From Furfurilactobacillus milii (lineage in GTDB: Bacteria > Bacillota > Bacilli > Lactobacillales > Lactobacillaceae), in assembly GCF_009864005.1 (NCBI RefSeq), contig NZ_WEZQ01000011.1, positions 62,001 to 126,000 on the forward strand: a DNA stretch of 64,000 nucleotides, read 5' to 3'. The notes under the pieces were generated by a model that did no database searches, had not been told where the DNA came from, and saw only the letters and a list, made by a program, of their open reading frames with translations. Positions 7,955 to 17,549 of the stretch are shown here, one piece after another. Position 1 is the first letter of the stretch. Each line of letters opens with the position of its first letter. The position numbers were made by a program, and so were the translations under genes.

Positions 7955-7997
7955 AAATCGATATCGTTTTAAATACGACTAAGAAGGTAAAGTCTTG

Positions 7998-8858
7998 ATG
8001 ACAGAAGAAAAAATTGCTTTGCTCGTAGATTCGGCCTCAGATGTGCCTGAACATATTTTTACACAGTATCAAAACATCGTCGCTGTACCAATGCAGTTAA
8101 TGATCGATGGCAAAACTTACGCCGACCGTGAAACCATTGAACCAGATGACTTTTATCGGTTACAATCCACTGCTAAAGAGCTTCCTAAAACTGCCAGCCC
8201 TGTGATGGGCGATGTCATTAATCGCCTCGCAACACTAAAAAGCCGCGGCTTTACTCATGTCATCGGAATCACTATATCTGGTGCACTTTCGGTAACCAAC
8301 AGCCTGTTCAAACAAGTCGCAGAGTCACAAGACGACGTGAAAATGGTAGTTATCGATACTAAAAACATTGGTGTTGGTAGTGGCCTGTTTGCCAGCTACG
8401 CAGAATCGCTCATTGACCAGCAATTGCCATTTACCACAATCATCGATAAGCTCAATGCCTCCGTTCCTAAAAGCTCTGTCTACATTTATATTCCAACATT
8501 AAAATACCTAAGAGCTGGTGGACGAATCGGCCGTGTTGCCGGATTCTTTGGTGCGGCACTTAACATTAAACCAATTATTACTTGTGATTCAGATGGCGTT
8601 TATACAGCTATCGCTAAAGCGCGCACAGAAAAGAAAGCTGTCCAAAAAATGGTCGAACTTGCTTTCCAAAAAATCTCTGCTAACAAAAACGCACGGGTAG
8701 CTGTAGCTCAAGGTCTCAATGAACCGCTATTAAAACAGGTAACAGGGGATTTACAAAACCGCTTTCCATCACTTAATATTGAGACAGGAAACATTTCCCC
8801 TGCCCTTGGCGTTCATACTGGTCCCGGACTTGTTGGTATCGCGGTACAGGTGGGTTAA
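7998..8858 (+). CDS. DegV family fatty-acid-binding protein
   Basis: 286 residues. DegV/FakB proteins hold a fatty acid for phosphorylation by FakA. The two-domain fold is indicated by LLVDSASDVP at the N-terminus, KTASPVMGD (the T-S-x-P segment that holds the carboxylate), VGSGLFASYAE, LRAGGRIGRVAGFFGAALNIKP in the middle, and HTGPGLVGIAVQ at the end. The ATG at 7998 follows AAGAAGG; the preceding TTG codon is too close to it. The gene is followed after 24 bases by a DUF1836 gene on the same strand, and the promoter carries a palindrome. Which FakB type (saturated or unsaturated) cannot be told. Confidence 0.9.
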   Translation: MTEEKIALLVDSASDVPEHIFTQYQNIVAVPMQLMIDGKTYADRETIEPDDFYRLQSTAKELPKTASPVMGDVINRLATLKSRGFTHVIGITISGALSVTNSLFKQVAESQDDVKMVVIDTKNIGVGSGLFASYAESLIDQQLPFTTIIDKLNASVPKSSVYIYIPTLKYLRAGGRIGRVAGFFGAALNIKPIITCDSDGVYTAIAKARTEKKAVQKMVELAFQKISANKNARVAVAQGLNEPLLKQVTGDLQNRFPSLNIETGNISPALGVHTGPGLVGIAVQVG

Positions 8859-8882
8859 TGTCAGAAAGGACGCCCCATTAAT

Positions 8883-9404
8883 ATGTCAAAGCCATTGAAT
8901 CAATCATTCGAAAATAATAACTTGATGATTCTGCCACATTGGTCAGACCTGCCTGGATTCGACCTTCATCTCGACCAGCTGATTGAACTTACAAATGGGT
9001 ATTTACGCCCTATTACCGGCGATATAGTAACTAAAACAATGATGCATAATTACTTTAAGGCCGACGTTCTAGTCGCACCCGACAAAAAAAGCTATCATAA
9101 GATTCATTTAGCAGGCGCTATCATTGTTGGTCTCTTAAAAAACATTTTTTCACTTGAAGAGCTTAGAGTTGCCCTTCAATACATCATCGACAATGAATCG
9201 CCGCAAAAAAGTTACGATCATTTCATAACACTGTTTAATCGAGAAGCTGCTAACGACTCCTTCAAACATTTTCGTTTGGCCGAACAGCAACAGCAAGAAA
9301 TGTCTGCGGCAGAGGTTATTCGTTATGACGCACTGGAAGCCTTTCTATTTTGGCTCTCCGCTAAAAAGGCTCTGCATCGTGTAATTGATGCTAATCAACA
9401 ATAA
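8883..9404 (+). CDS. DUF1836 domain protein, predicted DNA-binding
   Basis: 173 residues of the DUF1836 family, a Firmicute family with a MerR-like winged-helix N-terminal part. The diagnostic stretch is LTNGYLRPITGDIVTKTMMHNYFK (residues about 38-61) followed by the K-x-Y-H-K-I-H-L-A region and a helical C-terminal half with an FSLEELRVALQYI segment. It ends in charged helices with a QQQQ run. It lies 24 bases after degV and shares its terminator, so both are probably one transcript. It may therefore be a regulator of lipid uptake, perhaps of its own promoter palindrome. This role is inference. Confidence 0.75.
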   Translation: MSKPLNQSFENNNLMILPHWSDLPGFDLHLDQLIELTNGYLRPITGDIVTKTMMHNYFKADVLVAPDKKSYHKIHLAGAIIVGLLKNIFSLEELRVALQYIIDNESPQKSYDHFITLFNREAANDSFKHFRLAEQQQQEMSAAEVIRYDALEAFLFWLSAKKALHRVIDANQQ

Positions 9405-9468
9405 AAAACTGATTTTCTTCTGTGCTTACGCCAGTTAACGTGTAAGTCATCAAGAAAATCAGTTTTTT
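9403..9468. terminator. Bidirectional terminator between DUF1836 gene and rexA
   Basis: Arms 9403-9419 and 9452-9468 (17 bp, A-run on one side and T-run on the other) with a further inner pairing of GCTTAC with GTAAGT. It serves both convergent genes. Confidence 0.85.
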
Positions 9469-9470
9469 AT

Positions 9471-12400
9471 TTATATTTCAATCGGTCGACTGGCATCTAA
9501 CGCGTAAAGAATTTTGTGCGTTACAGGTAATCCAGTCATGTTTGTCAGCGCGGCGGCGTAAAGGTTCAATTGACCTCGGTAACGCTCGACCAACTTTTGA
9601 AGTCCCTCATCTTGATGTGCAGGGTCAATATAATCAGTCTTGTAATCGAATAACGTGACCTCGTCATCCTTGATATAATAACCGTCGATAATTCCGTGAA
9701 TGAGCACTTGCTCAGCCTTCGTCTCATCTTCTGGCCGATGAATTCCCTGATATAACTGATAAGCAGGTATTAGTAATGAAAACGCCGCCTCACGATGAAC
9801 GTCATGTGCATGTTCAATCACTTGCTTGCCTAAATCACTGTGAAAGAAGCTTTCAATCTGAGACAAGTTGATTTTCAAAGCCACCGCATCAGTCAATACA
9901 TGATCTTTAACCAGTTGATTAACAAGATTCTGCAAGTCTTCGGGACTAGGTTGACCAGCGCTTAAGTCTACTTCCTGCAGAACTAGATGGGTCGCTGTTC
10001 CAATCTCAGTAGGTTTCGGCGCCGTGACCGTTTGCATAAACTGTGGTGTTCTTAATTCGTTGTTAGTAACCCGTGACCGAGCCTTGGCCTGATCGTCTAA
10101 TTCCAGCGTACCAAACTGATTCTGATCGGGTTCTTCAAATAATCGCTTCAATTCTGAGACAGATTGATAAGCAGTCGTTTTCGTTGCGGCTTCGTTTGCA
10201 TAGCTAAAAGACAATACCTGCTCTAACGCATCAACGTTAAGATCACCAAACTTGGTTTGTTTGGCCGTTTCACGTAATTCATCCAAGTAGGTTTGTTGTT
10301 CGTCATCCGCTGCTTGTAAAATACCGGCAGCCTCTAAATCAGCTTTCGTTTTTAAGACCAATTCGAAGCTATCCGCCCGCGTTTCGTTCACAGCCTCGGA
10401 CGACAACGGAATCACAAAGTCATCCACTCCTAATTGCTTGGCCACTGACGGCAATCGTAAAAGAGCCATCCCAATCCAATCCATGAAGTTCTTAGTTTCC
10501 GATCTTAATGTCGTATTTAACGTTAAGGACGCATTGTTAGCTGCTTTTTGCCAATGCTTTAATAAATCATCCTGATCCTTATACGTGCCAACTACAAACA
10601 GACGTTGTTGTGCCCGTGTAAGAGCAACGTAAAGCACCCGCATTTCTTCAGATAAGGTCTTTTTGAGTGACTCGCTGGCAACCAATTTTTTTTGCAGTGT
10701 ATCAATCTTCAAATGACGACTTTGATCGTACCACGTGATTCCAATACCAAGATGGTCGTCCAACACCACAGCGCTCCGCTGATCCGATAGATTGAAACCA
10801 TGGGAAGCATCCATGACAAATACTACTGGAAATTCCAGGCCTTTGCTACCGTGGATCGTCATTACTGAAACAGCATTGTCATTGCTTGCCGTATTAACCT
10901 CAGCCAAATCCTTATCGCGTTTTTGCATTTCCGTAATGAAGTGAACAAACTGAAAAACGCCTTTAAAGCTGCTGTTTTCATAATCAGCGGCCCGTGCGTA
11001 TAGCGCATGTAAGTTACTGGCCCGTTGTTGTCCACCTGGCATTCCCGCAACATAATCGAGAAAGCCAGTATCTTGATAGATGGTCCAGATTAACGTTACC
11101 AACTGATTTTGACGAGCGATATCTCTAAAGTGATCTAACTGCTTTAAAAAGCGTTGCAAACGTTCATGGACACGCTGACCAAAGTCACCTATCTTATCAG
11201 GTTCTGATTGAACACGTTGTTCAAAATCCAGCAGGGCTTGGTAGTAATCACTTGTTTTGTTTTGAATGCGTAGGTAGGCCAATTCATTTTCATTTAAACC
11301 GACAATCGGAGAACGCAAAACAGCTGCTAATGGAATATCTTGGTATGGATTATCAATAATTCGTAAAAGAGCCATCATAATTTGAATTTCGGTTGTTTGG
11401 AAGTAATTCGCAGTATCGCGGACTTCTAGGGGAACCCCAAGCTTAGCAAATTGCTCTTGAAGTAACAGATTGTTGTTACGAGTTGGAACCAGTAATGCGA
11501 CATCCCCATACGTCATGTCTCGATTGGTACCTTGCTGGCGATCAAAAATTTGTGTCTTTTCGGTCACCATATCACGGATTTTGGCTGCCACCATCACAAT
11601 TTGACCTTCTGCACGATCATTAATGGCCAAAGCGTCAGTGACGTCCTCTTCGTCATCATCACTGTCCGCAGACTCATCGTCAGTGCCGCTCTCGTAAATC
11701 ATAACCTGTGTTTTTGGAACATCCTCCTCAGGATAATCCTTTGGTCCATATTGCAATTCAGCATCCCCGGCATAATTCATTTCGCCAAGAGATTCGTCCA
11801 TTAACTGTGAAAAAATCAAATTTGTAAAGGCATCAACATTCTTCATCGAACGAAAATTATCGGCCAGTATAATCCGCTCACCATCGCTATTTGGCTTTTC
11901 GACCAATTGATCATGAGTATCAAACGTATTATATTTTTTCAAAAATAACGTTGGATCAGCCAAGCGAAAGCGATAAATTGATTGCTTCATATCGCCCACC
12001 ATGAACATGTTTCCATGGCCTGCCGTCTGGTTGGCTACTGATTGCAAGATCGATTCTTGCAGCTCATTGATATCTTGGTATTCATCAACGAGTACCTCGT
12101 GATACTTTTTCGTAATTTCTTGATGGACACTGTCGTCTTGCAAAATTTGATACGCAAAATGTTCTAGGTCACCAAAGTCAACTAAGTGTCGTTGACGTTT
12201 GGCAGCTGCAAAGGCTGACATAAACTGCATTACCACGTCAGCAAGTTGCGCAACTAATTCACTCGCATGCTGGTTAACCTCTTTAATGTCAGCTTCGTTT
12301 AAAACAAAGTAACGATCAATTAGCTGTTCAAGGCGCTTTTTTAAACCACCTCGTAACGTTTTTAACTGATCATGAACACGTTGATCATCGGCTTCTAATT

Positions 12401-13316
12401 TTCTTAACCCCGGTGCCCGACCAGTATCAACACTAGCCAATTCATCGCGTAATGAATCCCAGGTTGTCGTCGTTAGTTCATCTTGCAACTTTGTAAACTG
12501 ATCAGTTAAGGGCGCTAGGACCTTCTGCCACTTGGCAATATAGTCGTCACTTGAAAAACCAGCAACAATGTTATTAGCCGTTTGAATATCTGCCAAACAC
12601 TGTTGAATTGCACTGGCCACATTCGGCTGGATGTATTGCCGCGCTAAATCGCTTTCCCAAAGACTTCCATCGGATAATTTGTACTGCTTGACTAAACTCT
12701 CTAGCCATGCATCAGGCTTAGCTTTTGCAGTGGCGAACGTTGCGAGTCTAAAGACTAGGTCTTGTAAGCCCTCATCATCACGATCGTTAGAAAAATTGCG
12801 GGTCAACTCAGCAAACCGACCATTATTATCGTTAGCATATAAGGTTTCACGCAAATCGCCCCAAACATCTTCTTTTAGTAACTGGGCTTCCGTTTCATCG
12901 GCCAGCTGACGAAAAACCGGATCAAGTTTAATGACATAATAGTATTTCTGAACCAGTCGCAAACAAAATGCATCCAAAGTACTAATATCTGCGCTGCCAA
13001 GCAGATTTAACTGATGCAACAACTGACGGCGACGTTTGTTACTGTCGGCATCTTCGCCGTCATTTTTATTTATTTCACGCCTTAATGTGGTTTGAATACG
13101 GTCGCGCATTTCTTTAGCTGCTGCATTAGTAAACGTCACCACCAGTAAATTAGTGATGTCTGTATCATTGCTCTCATCCAACAATTTGGTAATTACACGT
13201 TCGACTAATACCCGAGTTTTCCCAGAACCAGCTGAAGCTGAAACTAAAACATTGTGGCCGGCATGATGGATGGCGGCATCCTGAGCCGGTGTGAAATTTA
13301 ACTTAGTTGTTGCCAT
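9471..13316 (-). CDS. rexA: ATP-dependent helicase/nuclease subunit A (RexA/AddA)
   Basis: 1281 residues from the ATG at 13316, which follows a strong AGGAGG; the longer open frame starts inside rexB and is rejected. RexA is the 3'-5' helicase and nuclease of the RexAB complex that processes double-strand DNA ends for RecA loading at Chi. Visible are the Walker A SASAGSGKT (residues 26-34), Walker B VDEYQDINELQ, the superfamily I motif GDMKQSIYRFR, motif V/VI regions SVMTIHGSKGLEFPVVF and LYVALTRAQQRLFV, and the C-terminal RecB-like nuclease motif GIIDGYY...LFDYKTDYI. The start overlaps the rexB stop by 14 bases, so translation is coupled. Confidence 0.96.
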   Translation of the reverse strand: MATTKLNFTPAQDAAIHHAGHNVLVSASAGSGKTRVLVERVITKLLDESNDTDITNLLVVTFTNAAAKEMRDRIQTTLRREINKNDGEDADSNKRRRQLLHQLNLLGSADISTLDAFCLRLVQKYYYVIKLDPVFRQLADETEAQLLKEDVWGDLRETLYANDNNGRFAELTRNFSNDRDDEGLQDLVFRLATFATAKAKPDAWLESLVKQYKLSDGSLWESDLARQYIQPNVASAIQQCLADIQTANNIVAGFSSDDYIAKWQKVLAPLTDQFTKLQDELTTTTWDSLRDELASVDTGRAPGLRKLEADDQRVHDQLKTLRGGLKKRLEQLIDRYFVLNEADIKEVNQHASELVAQLADVVMQFMSAFAAAKRQRHLVDFGDLEHFAYQILQDDSVHQEITKKYHEVLVDEYQDINELQESILQSVANQTAGHGNMFMVGDMKQSIYRFRLADPTLFLKKYNTFDTHDQLVEKPNSDGERIILADNFRSMKNVDAFTNLIFSQLMDESLGEMNYAGDAELQYGPKDYPEEDVPKTQVMIYESGTDDESADSDDDEEDVTDALAINDRAEGQIVMVAAKIRDMVTEKTQIFDRQQGTNRDMTYGDVALLVPTRNNNLLLQEQFAKLGVPLEVRDTANYFQTTEIQIMMALLRIIDNPYQDIPLAAVLRSPIVGLNENELAYLRIQNKTSDYYQALLDFEQRVQSEPDKIGDFGQRVHERLQRFLKQLDHFRDIARQNQLVTLIWTIYQDTGFLDYVAGMPGGQQRASNLHALYARAADYENSSFKGVFQFVHFITEMQKRDKDLAEVNTASNDNAVSVMTIHGSKGLEFPVVFVMDASHGFNLSDQRSAVVLDDHLGIGITWYDQSRHLKIDTLQKKLVASESLKKTLSEEMRVLYVALTRAQQRLFVVGTYKDQDDLLKHWQKAANNASLTLNTTLRSETKNFMDWIGMALLRLPSVAKQLGVDDFVIPLSSEAVNETRADSFELVLKTKADLEAAGILQAADDEQQTYLDELRETAKQTKFGDLNVDALEQVLSFSYANEAATKTTAYQSVSELKRLFEEPDQNQFGTLELDDQAKARSRVTNNELRTPQFMQTVTAPKPTEIGTATHLVLQEVDLSAGQPSPEDLQNLVNQLVKDHVLTDAVALKINLSQIESFFHSDLGKQVIEHAHDVHREAAFSLLIPAYQLYQGIHRPEDETKAEQVLIHGIIDGYYIKDDEVTLFDYKTDYIDPAHQDEGLQKLVERYRGQLNLYAAALTNMTGLPVTHKILYALDASRPIEI

Positions 13317-16300
13317 CTTTATCAGCCTCCTGTTGCTTTGGATCAATGCGATGAAGCACATCTGCGGGCGTTAATTTATCCAACACGTGATAGCGATTTT
13401 CAGGTAGCATTGCGTCAAAGCGCATAACCGCAGTGTATGGTGAATACTGCAACCCTGTCTGTTTGCGGGCATTTTGGAACGGATTGAGCTTATCTGATCC
13501 GGCAAAAATCTGATTGCCTGCGTTAACAATGAGTTGTTCCTCGTATGACAATAAATCATTCAGTTGTTCAGCAGTAATGACTGTCTTAGCCGTCGCGGAC
13601 AACGTTTTATCTTTTTTTAGAGCCAATGGATAAACTTTTGAGTGACCGCCATCTGCAATGTCCTGATCTAAGTTTGTCAAAATGACAGGATCAGCAACCA
13701 GCACACCTTGGTACTTGTGGGCTGATAGCAAGGCGTCACTGATTGAGGCCAAGTCATTTAGGTCCAAACGTTTACCCTTACCCAGTTTATTTAGCGAAAT
13801 GCCTGCACTTTGAATGTGTAGGTATAATGCTCCTGCTAGTGAGTTTAACTGACTAGGGCTCACTGAATCGGCATCTTGGCGAAGAGCATCAAGGTACGTC
13901 AGCATCTGCATTGATAGCCCATAGTAAGCTTGCTCAAAATCAAATGTACGTCGGCCAGATTTATAATCCACAACACTCAAGTATTCTTTACTGCCAACAT
14001 TCATCCCATCAACTCGGTCTATTTTTCCACGCACGTTAATGTGACGATCCCCGTGCAGTTTGAACGACAAGGCTGGCATTCCTGAATCCGCCCCAACATG
14101 GCCGAACAATACTTCCGTAGCTAACGTTCGCATCGGCGTAATTTGCTGTTGTTGCCCGATAATCGTCGCCATCCGTTTGATGGTTTCAATTAATTGATTG
14201 CGAATATATCCCATTCGGTGAGAACTGTTTAGAATGGCAAACTGCGGTTGATCATTGACCGATGGCATCACTTCACTTACGAGATCGTTGATGGCAGATT
14301 CACTCAGCTGGCTTAAATCCAGTTGACGACTGACTACCAACTTCATCAGCTGATCTAGCGCCATATGGAAATACTCCCCAGTGCTAGCGGCAGATAATTC
14401 GAATTCATCTCGTTCATTTAAACGTAGCCCAAACTTAAGAAAGTACTCATACTGATTTCTATAGAATGTCTCAAGCTGTGAAATGGAAGTATTTAACTGA
14501 TCACCATAAAGTCCTTGTACAATATCAGGTCGTAGCGGTTGTGGCGTATTTCGGTAATCTATTCCCGCTAATAATTGATCCGTTAACGTTTTAACGGAGG
14601 ACAATCGTAACCAGCGGTACACGAACACCCATGGCTTTGGCAAAGGTAACTGGGTCTCTTTGGCCTGATAGCTAACCTTAATCAAATTAGTCAGTGCAAA
14701 TCGTGGCGAGCCAATAAACGGTTGCAGTGCACTAGCTTGTTGCGTTGCCACATTTGGAGTGGCGGTGTAAGTAACAACAGGCAACTGAAAGTGGTTCACA
14801 ATGCTCGTGACGTAGCGTGATGGTTGAAGACCGTTCTCGTCAGTCCCCCCTTGCGGATACGATAAGATCAGCTGCTGGCATCCTGTCAGAAATCCCATGT
14901 AGTTAATATATGGATCAAATGTCATTCGCGTACCCGCGCTTAACGTTAAAAATTGATTATCCGCGAGTTTAGGGGCTAATCGGTCTCGATCACCATCGGT
15001 TAAAATACTACTTTCAGCGACCTGATCTGGCATAACATCATCAGTAGCCCCGATTAAGAAAACAACCTGATAATCATTTAGTTGGACAATTCCCGTTTCT
15101 GAAATAGTCACCTGGTCTAAGGTTGCCGGAATTTGAGTATAATTGGTGCCTTCGAATCCATTCAACAGCAACGCAGCAAATTCATCGATATCAAAATCAG
15201 CAGCCTCGCCTAAGAGACTGACATACTCGTCCAAAATGCCGGTAAATGTATTCCATGCCTGCTCATTGCGGCTTGCGCGATCTAAGTCTCCGTTATCGGT
15301 GGCCGTTACCCGCCAGGAATTCAGGCAATCAATCACCCCATTATCAGCTAAAAACTGATACAAAATCTTGGCTGCCTCGGTGCCATTAGTGGCCTTATCT
15401 AATTGCTTGAAAAATGGTGGCAAAACGGCCCCAATGAAATGATGAATAACGTTTATTTGACGTTGAACCTCAACGTCTGCTTCCGTGAGGGTCTCATCAT
15501 CGACATGTTGTAAACGCCAATACGTCCAATCTTCTTTTTCAACCCAACGAGAGCCTTCAATACCGGTTTTCAATACCCAATTTTCCGTTAGCGACAACGC
15601 TTGTCGAAAATCTTTGACTGACATTGGCTGCCCTGATGTACTAGGGATTAACAGCTCCGTTTTTAACAACCGCATCACATCTTGATAACGGTAATAATGG
15701 GCGCGTACGTCAAATAAAGCACTGATTAATTCAATCAGTGGGTGTTTGTCCATTGGCTTGTCTGAATCATCGAAATAAGGAATTTCCATCTGATCAAACA
15801 CTGGACCAACAAAGTTTTCATACGGTGCTAAATGTCGGCTCAACACTAAAAAGTCACGATAATGATACCGTTCAGGCTGTTGGGCAACCATCGTTCGAAT
15901 TTGGCGGGCAACTTGATTGAGCTCGTCCAGACGTGTTTCAGCAGTGAACACACGCAAATTTGTTTGTGCTGAAAGTTGCTCAACCGGCAGCCGTTTGGCG
16001 GGAACACTGGCGACCCAATAATCGTCTAATTTTGCTAATTCAGTGCTTACCCGCAATTTCTTAGCAGTCGTATCTAGCTTAATCTGAACCTGGTTTTCAC
16101 GAGCTAACTGAACTAGTTTCAAATACGTTAATGACGGCTCATAAAATAGGTCACCCAATTCTGGCGTTTGTTTCGGAGCACGCTGCATAACCAGCGAAAC
16201 GGTAACCGAAGCAGCCTGTTTCATCATTACGGTGACTAATTGTTGTTCCTGTGCAGAAAAAGTAGCGTATCCGTCTAAATAAATATGGGCATGTTTAAGT

Positions 16301-16911
16301 TCATTGCCTTGCGCCAAATAGTCAGTTAACTGGTTTACTAGATCAGCATTATCAACGTAATTTCCGCTTAAAGTCTCTGTATATGCCTCGTATACAATTG
16401 CCAAATCATGGAGTTTGCCGCCTAGATCTGCCTGTTCGCTAGTTTCCAAAGAACCTGCGATATGTTGCAAATCCGCCGCACTAACCTGACCGACCTTTAA
16501 CTCGGAAAACTGGCGAACCAACTGATTAATAAAACCGGTTTGGTTAAGTTCACCGGCAAAAACGGTCAATTCAGTCTGGTGTAGCGCAATAATATGATAA
16601 ATCAGCATACTTAACCCAGCGTTTGATAAACGCGGTAGTTGGTAAGTCGGCGTATTTTTCATGAAGTACCAAGCTAATCGAGTAAACGAAAATACTTGAA
16701 TTTGCCCATTCGCATAGAGTGACTGGCCCGTCTTATCCGTGGCTTCTTTCAGTGCATTTAAAACACCAACCTCAGCATTGAACTTAATGTGGTTAGGAAC
16801 CAAAACGAAGTACTGATCTTTTGGATGCTCAGCCATGGAGGCACGCATTTGCTCAATCATTTCCTGGCGATGATCAAATTTGGCCTGACCCAAAATAAAG
16901 TTTAACGACAC
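13303..16911 (-). CDS. rexB: ATP-dependent nuclease subunit B (RexB)
   Basis: 1202 residues, normal for RexB. The N-terminus carries the degenerate helicase part (FILGQAKFDHRQ replaces a canonical Walker A), which in this family is mainly a structural/Chi-scanning scaffold. The C-terminal RecB-like nuclease domain has the motif GKIDRVDG ... LSVVDYKSG, needed for cutting the 5'-ended strand. The start is the GTG at 16911 behind AAAGGGG with 8-base spacing. It heads the rexB-rexA operon, and a weak promoter lies about 45 bases upstream. Unlike Bacillus AddB, no iron-sulphur cysteine cluster is evident in the last part, as expected for the Rex type. Confidence 0.95.
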   Translation of the reverse strand: MSLNFILGQAKFDHRQEMIEQMRASMAEHPKDQYFVLVPNHIKFNAEVGVLNALKEATDKTGQSLYANGQIQVFSFTRLAWYFMKNTPTYQLPRLSNAGLSMLIYHIIALHQTELTVFAGELNQTGFINQLVRQFSELKVGQVSAADLQHIAGSLETSEQADLGGKLHDLAIVYEAYTETLSGNYVDNADLVNQLTDYLAQGNELKHAHIYLDGYATFSAQEQQLVTVMMKQAASVTVSLVMQRAPKQTPELGDLFYEPSLTYLKLVQLARENQVQIKLDTTAKKLRVSTELAKLDDYWVASVPAKRLPVEQLSAQTNLRVFTAETRLDELNQVARQIRTMVAQQPERYHYRDFLVLSRHLAPYENFVGPVFDQMEIPYFDDSDKPMDKHPLIELISALFDVRAHYYRYQDVMRLLKTELLIPSTSGQPMSVKDFRQALSLTENWVLKTGIEGSRWVEKEDWTYWRLQHVDDETLTEADVEVQRQINVIHHFIGAVLPPFFKQLDKATNGTEAAKILYQFLADNGVIDCLNSWRVTATDNGDLDRASRNEQAWNTFTGILDEYVSLLGEAADFDIDEFAALLLNGFEGTNYTQIPATLDQVTISETGIVQLNDYQVVFLIGATDDVMPDQVAESSILTDGDRDRLAPKLADNQFLTLSAGTRMTFDPYINYMGFLTGCQQLILSYPQGGTDENGLQPSRYVTSIVNHFQLPVVTYTATPNVATQQASALQPFIGSPRFALTNLIKVSYQAKETQLPLPKPWVFVYRWLRLSSVKTLTDQLLAGIDYRNTPQPLRPDIVQGLYGDQLNTSISQLETFYRNQYEYFLKFGLRLNERDEFELSAASTGEYFHMALDQLMKLVVSRQLDLSQLSESAINDLVSEVMPSVNDQPQFAILNSSHRMGYIRNQLIETIKRMATIIGQQQQITPMRTLATEVLFGHVGADSGMPALSFKLHGDRHINVRGKIDRVDGMNVGSKEYLSVVDYKSGRRTFDFEQAYYGLSMQMLTYLDALRQDADSVSPSQLNSLAGALYLHIQSAGISLNKLGKGKRLDLNDLASISDALLSAHKYQGVLVADPVILTNLDQDIADGGHSKVYPLALKKDKTLSATAKTVITAEQLNDLLSYEEQLIVNAGNQIFAGSDKLNPFQNARKQTGLQYSPYTAVMRFDAMLPENRYHVLDKLTPADVLHRIDPKQQEADKDGNN

Positions 16912-16953
16912 GTTTTCTGCCCCTTTCTTCTGCGGAACTAACTTGTTGTGTCC

Positions 16954-16982
16954 ATTTTACCCGAATCTGATTCTCGGTGAAA
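16954..16982 (-). promoter_or_regulatory. Possible promoter of rexBA
   Basis: Minus strand TTTCAC (16977-16982), 17 bp, TAAAAT (16954-16959). The -10 is good and the -35 weak. Confidence 0.4.
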
Positions 16983-17036
16983 TAGATGTACAAACATTTG
17001 TTCGATTTAAATTTTAATATCGAAAACGGTAAATAA

Positions 17037-17050
17037 TGGTAGCGCTTTCA
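17037..17050. promoter_or_regulatory. cre box (CcpA operator) upstream of a structured RNA
   Basis: TGGTAGCGCTTTCA matches the catabolite-responsive element consensus TGWNANCGNTNWCA at 13 of 14 positions. It ends 12 bases before the -10 box at 17063, so it covers the -35 region. CcpA bound here would be expected to repress the RNA on preferred sugars. Confidence 0.6.
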
Positions 17051-17059
17051 TTAAACGTT

Positions 17060-17068
17060 TGCTATACT
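17060..17068 (+). promoter_or_regulatory. Extended -10 promoter of the ~450-nt RNA
   Basis: TGC-TATACT (extended -10) at 17060-17068; the -35 region is poor and overlaps the cre box. Confidence 0.5.
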
Positions 17069-17074
17069 TCTAAG

Positions 17075-17528
17075 TGAGGAAGGAAGTTGGCCTTTAATGA
17101 GTTTAGAACACAGTTTGGACTACGCGTCTGAATGGTTGGTGTTAGACATCATGAAGTCACTTCACCGTGAAATGGTGTTGTTCTGATAAACATCGTCCAG
17201 GGAGCGAACATCCCATTACAATTAGATGCTTAGACGAATGGCCAGTGAGTGAATCATGACCACGAAAAAAGCGTTGGCCTTAGAAAGATTCCTTCCTAAG
17301 AACCACAGGGTCAGTTGGATGAAGTTGTTCATCAGCTGATAACAGGCAGGCGGCAACCTAGAATCCGCCACCAATATAAGTGACTCCCGCGGGGTCGCAC
17401 AATTAAACAGCCGGTGTGTGACCGGCAGTAATCCGTGAGCAAAGATCAACTTGGCAACAGCGTCATGAGATGTTTGCGATGACCGGATGACAGAGAAACC
17501 GTCCATCTTAATTGATGGGCGGCTTTTT
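17075..17528 (+). ncRNA. Structured ~450-nt non-coding RNA of unknown family
   Basis: There is no credible gene between rexB and the XRE block, yet the plus strand from the extended -10 promoter to a clear terminator is packed with hairpins. Examples are GGGA/TCCC (17200-17213), GGCCA/TGGCC (17240-17279), GGCGG/CCGCC (17350-17369), GTGACTCC with GGGGTCGCAC (17380-17400), and GCCGGT/ACCGGC (17410-17426). The transcript ends in CCGTCCATC/GATGGGCGG (17499-17522) followed by TTTTT. It converges on minus-strand genes, so it is not a leader and should act as a free RNA. Fragments near 17419-17440 resemble an FMN riboswitch (ACCGGC-GTAATCCGTGAGC), but the rest of that consensus is missing. Comparison from memory with RNase P RNA and tmRNA does not fit. 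Confidence 0.6.
17499..17528 (+). terminator. Terminator of the ~450-nt RNA
   Basis: 9-bp stem 17499-17507 / 17514-17522 with a 6-base loop, then C and five T on the plus strand. Confidence 0.85.
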
Positions 17529-17549
17529 GTGCTGATTTAAATTAAGGTC

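Noticed and set aside
17380-17500. FMN riboswitch
   Set aside because: Short matches (ACCGGC-GTAATCCGTGAGC, CCGGATG) occur, but the other conserved blocks are missing and no flavin gene follows; the transcript ends at once.
17222-17506. Minus-strand open frame of 94 codons across the ~450-nt RNA
   Set aside because: No ribosome binding site, unlikely composition and overlap with the structured RNA and its terminator.
17075-17528. RNase P RNA or tmRNA
   Set aside because: The conserved RNase P blocks (GAGGAAAGTCC, ACAGAA-GGCTTA) and the tmRNA ends and tag frame are not found.
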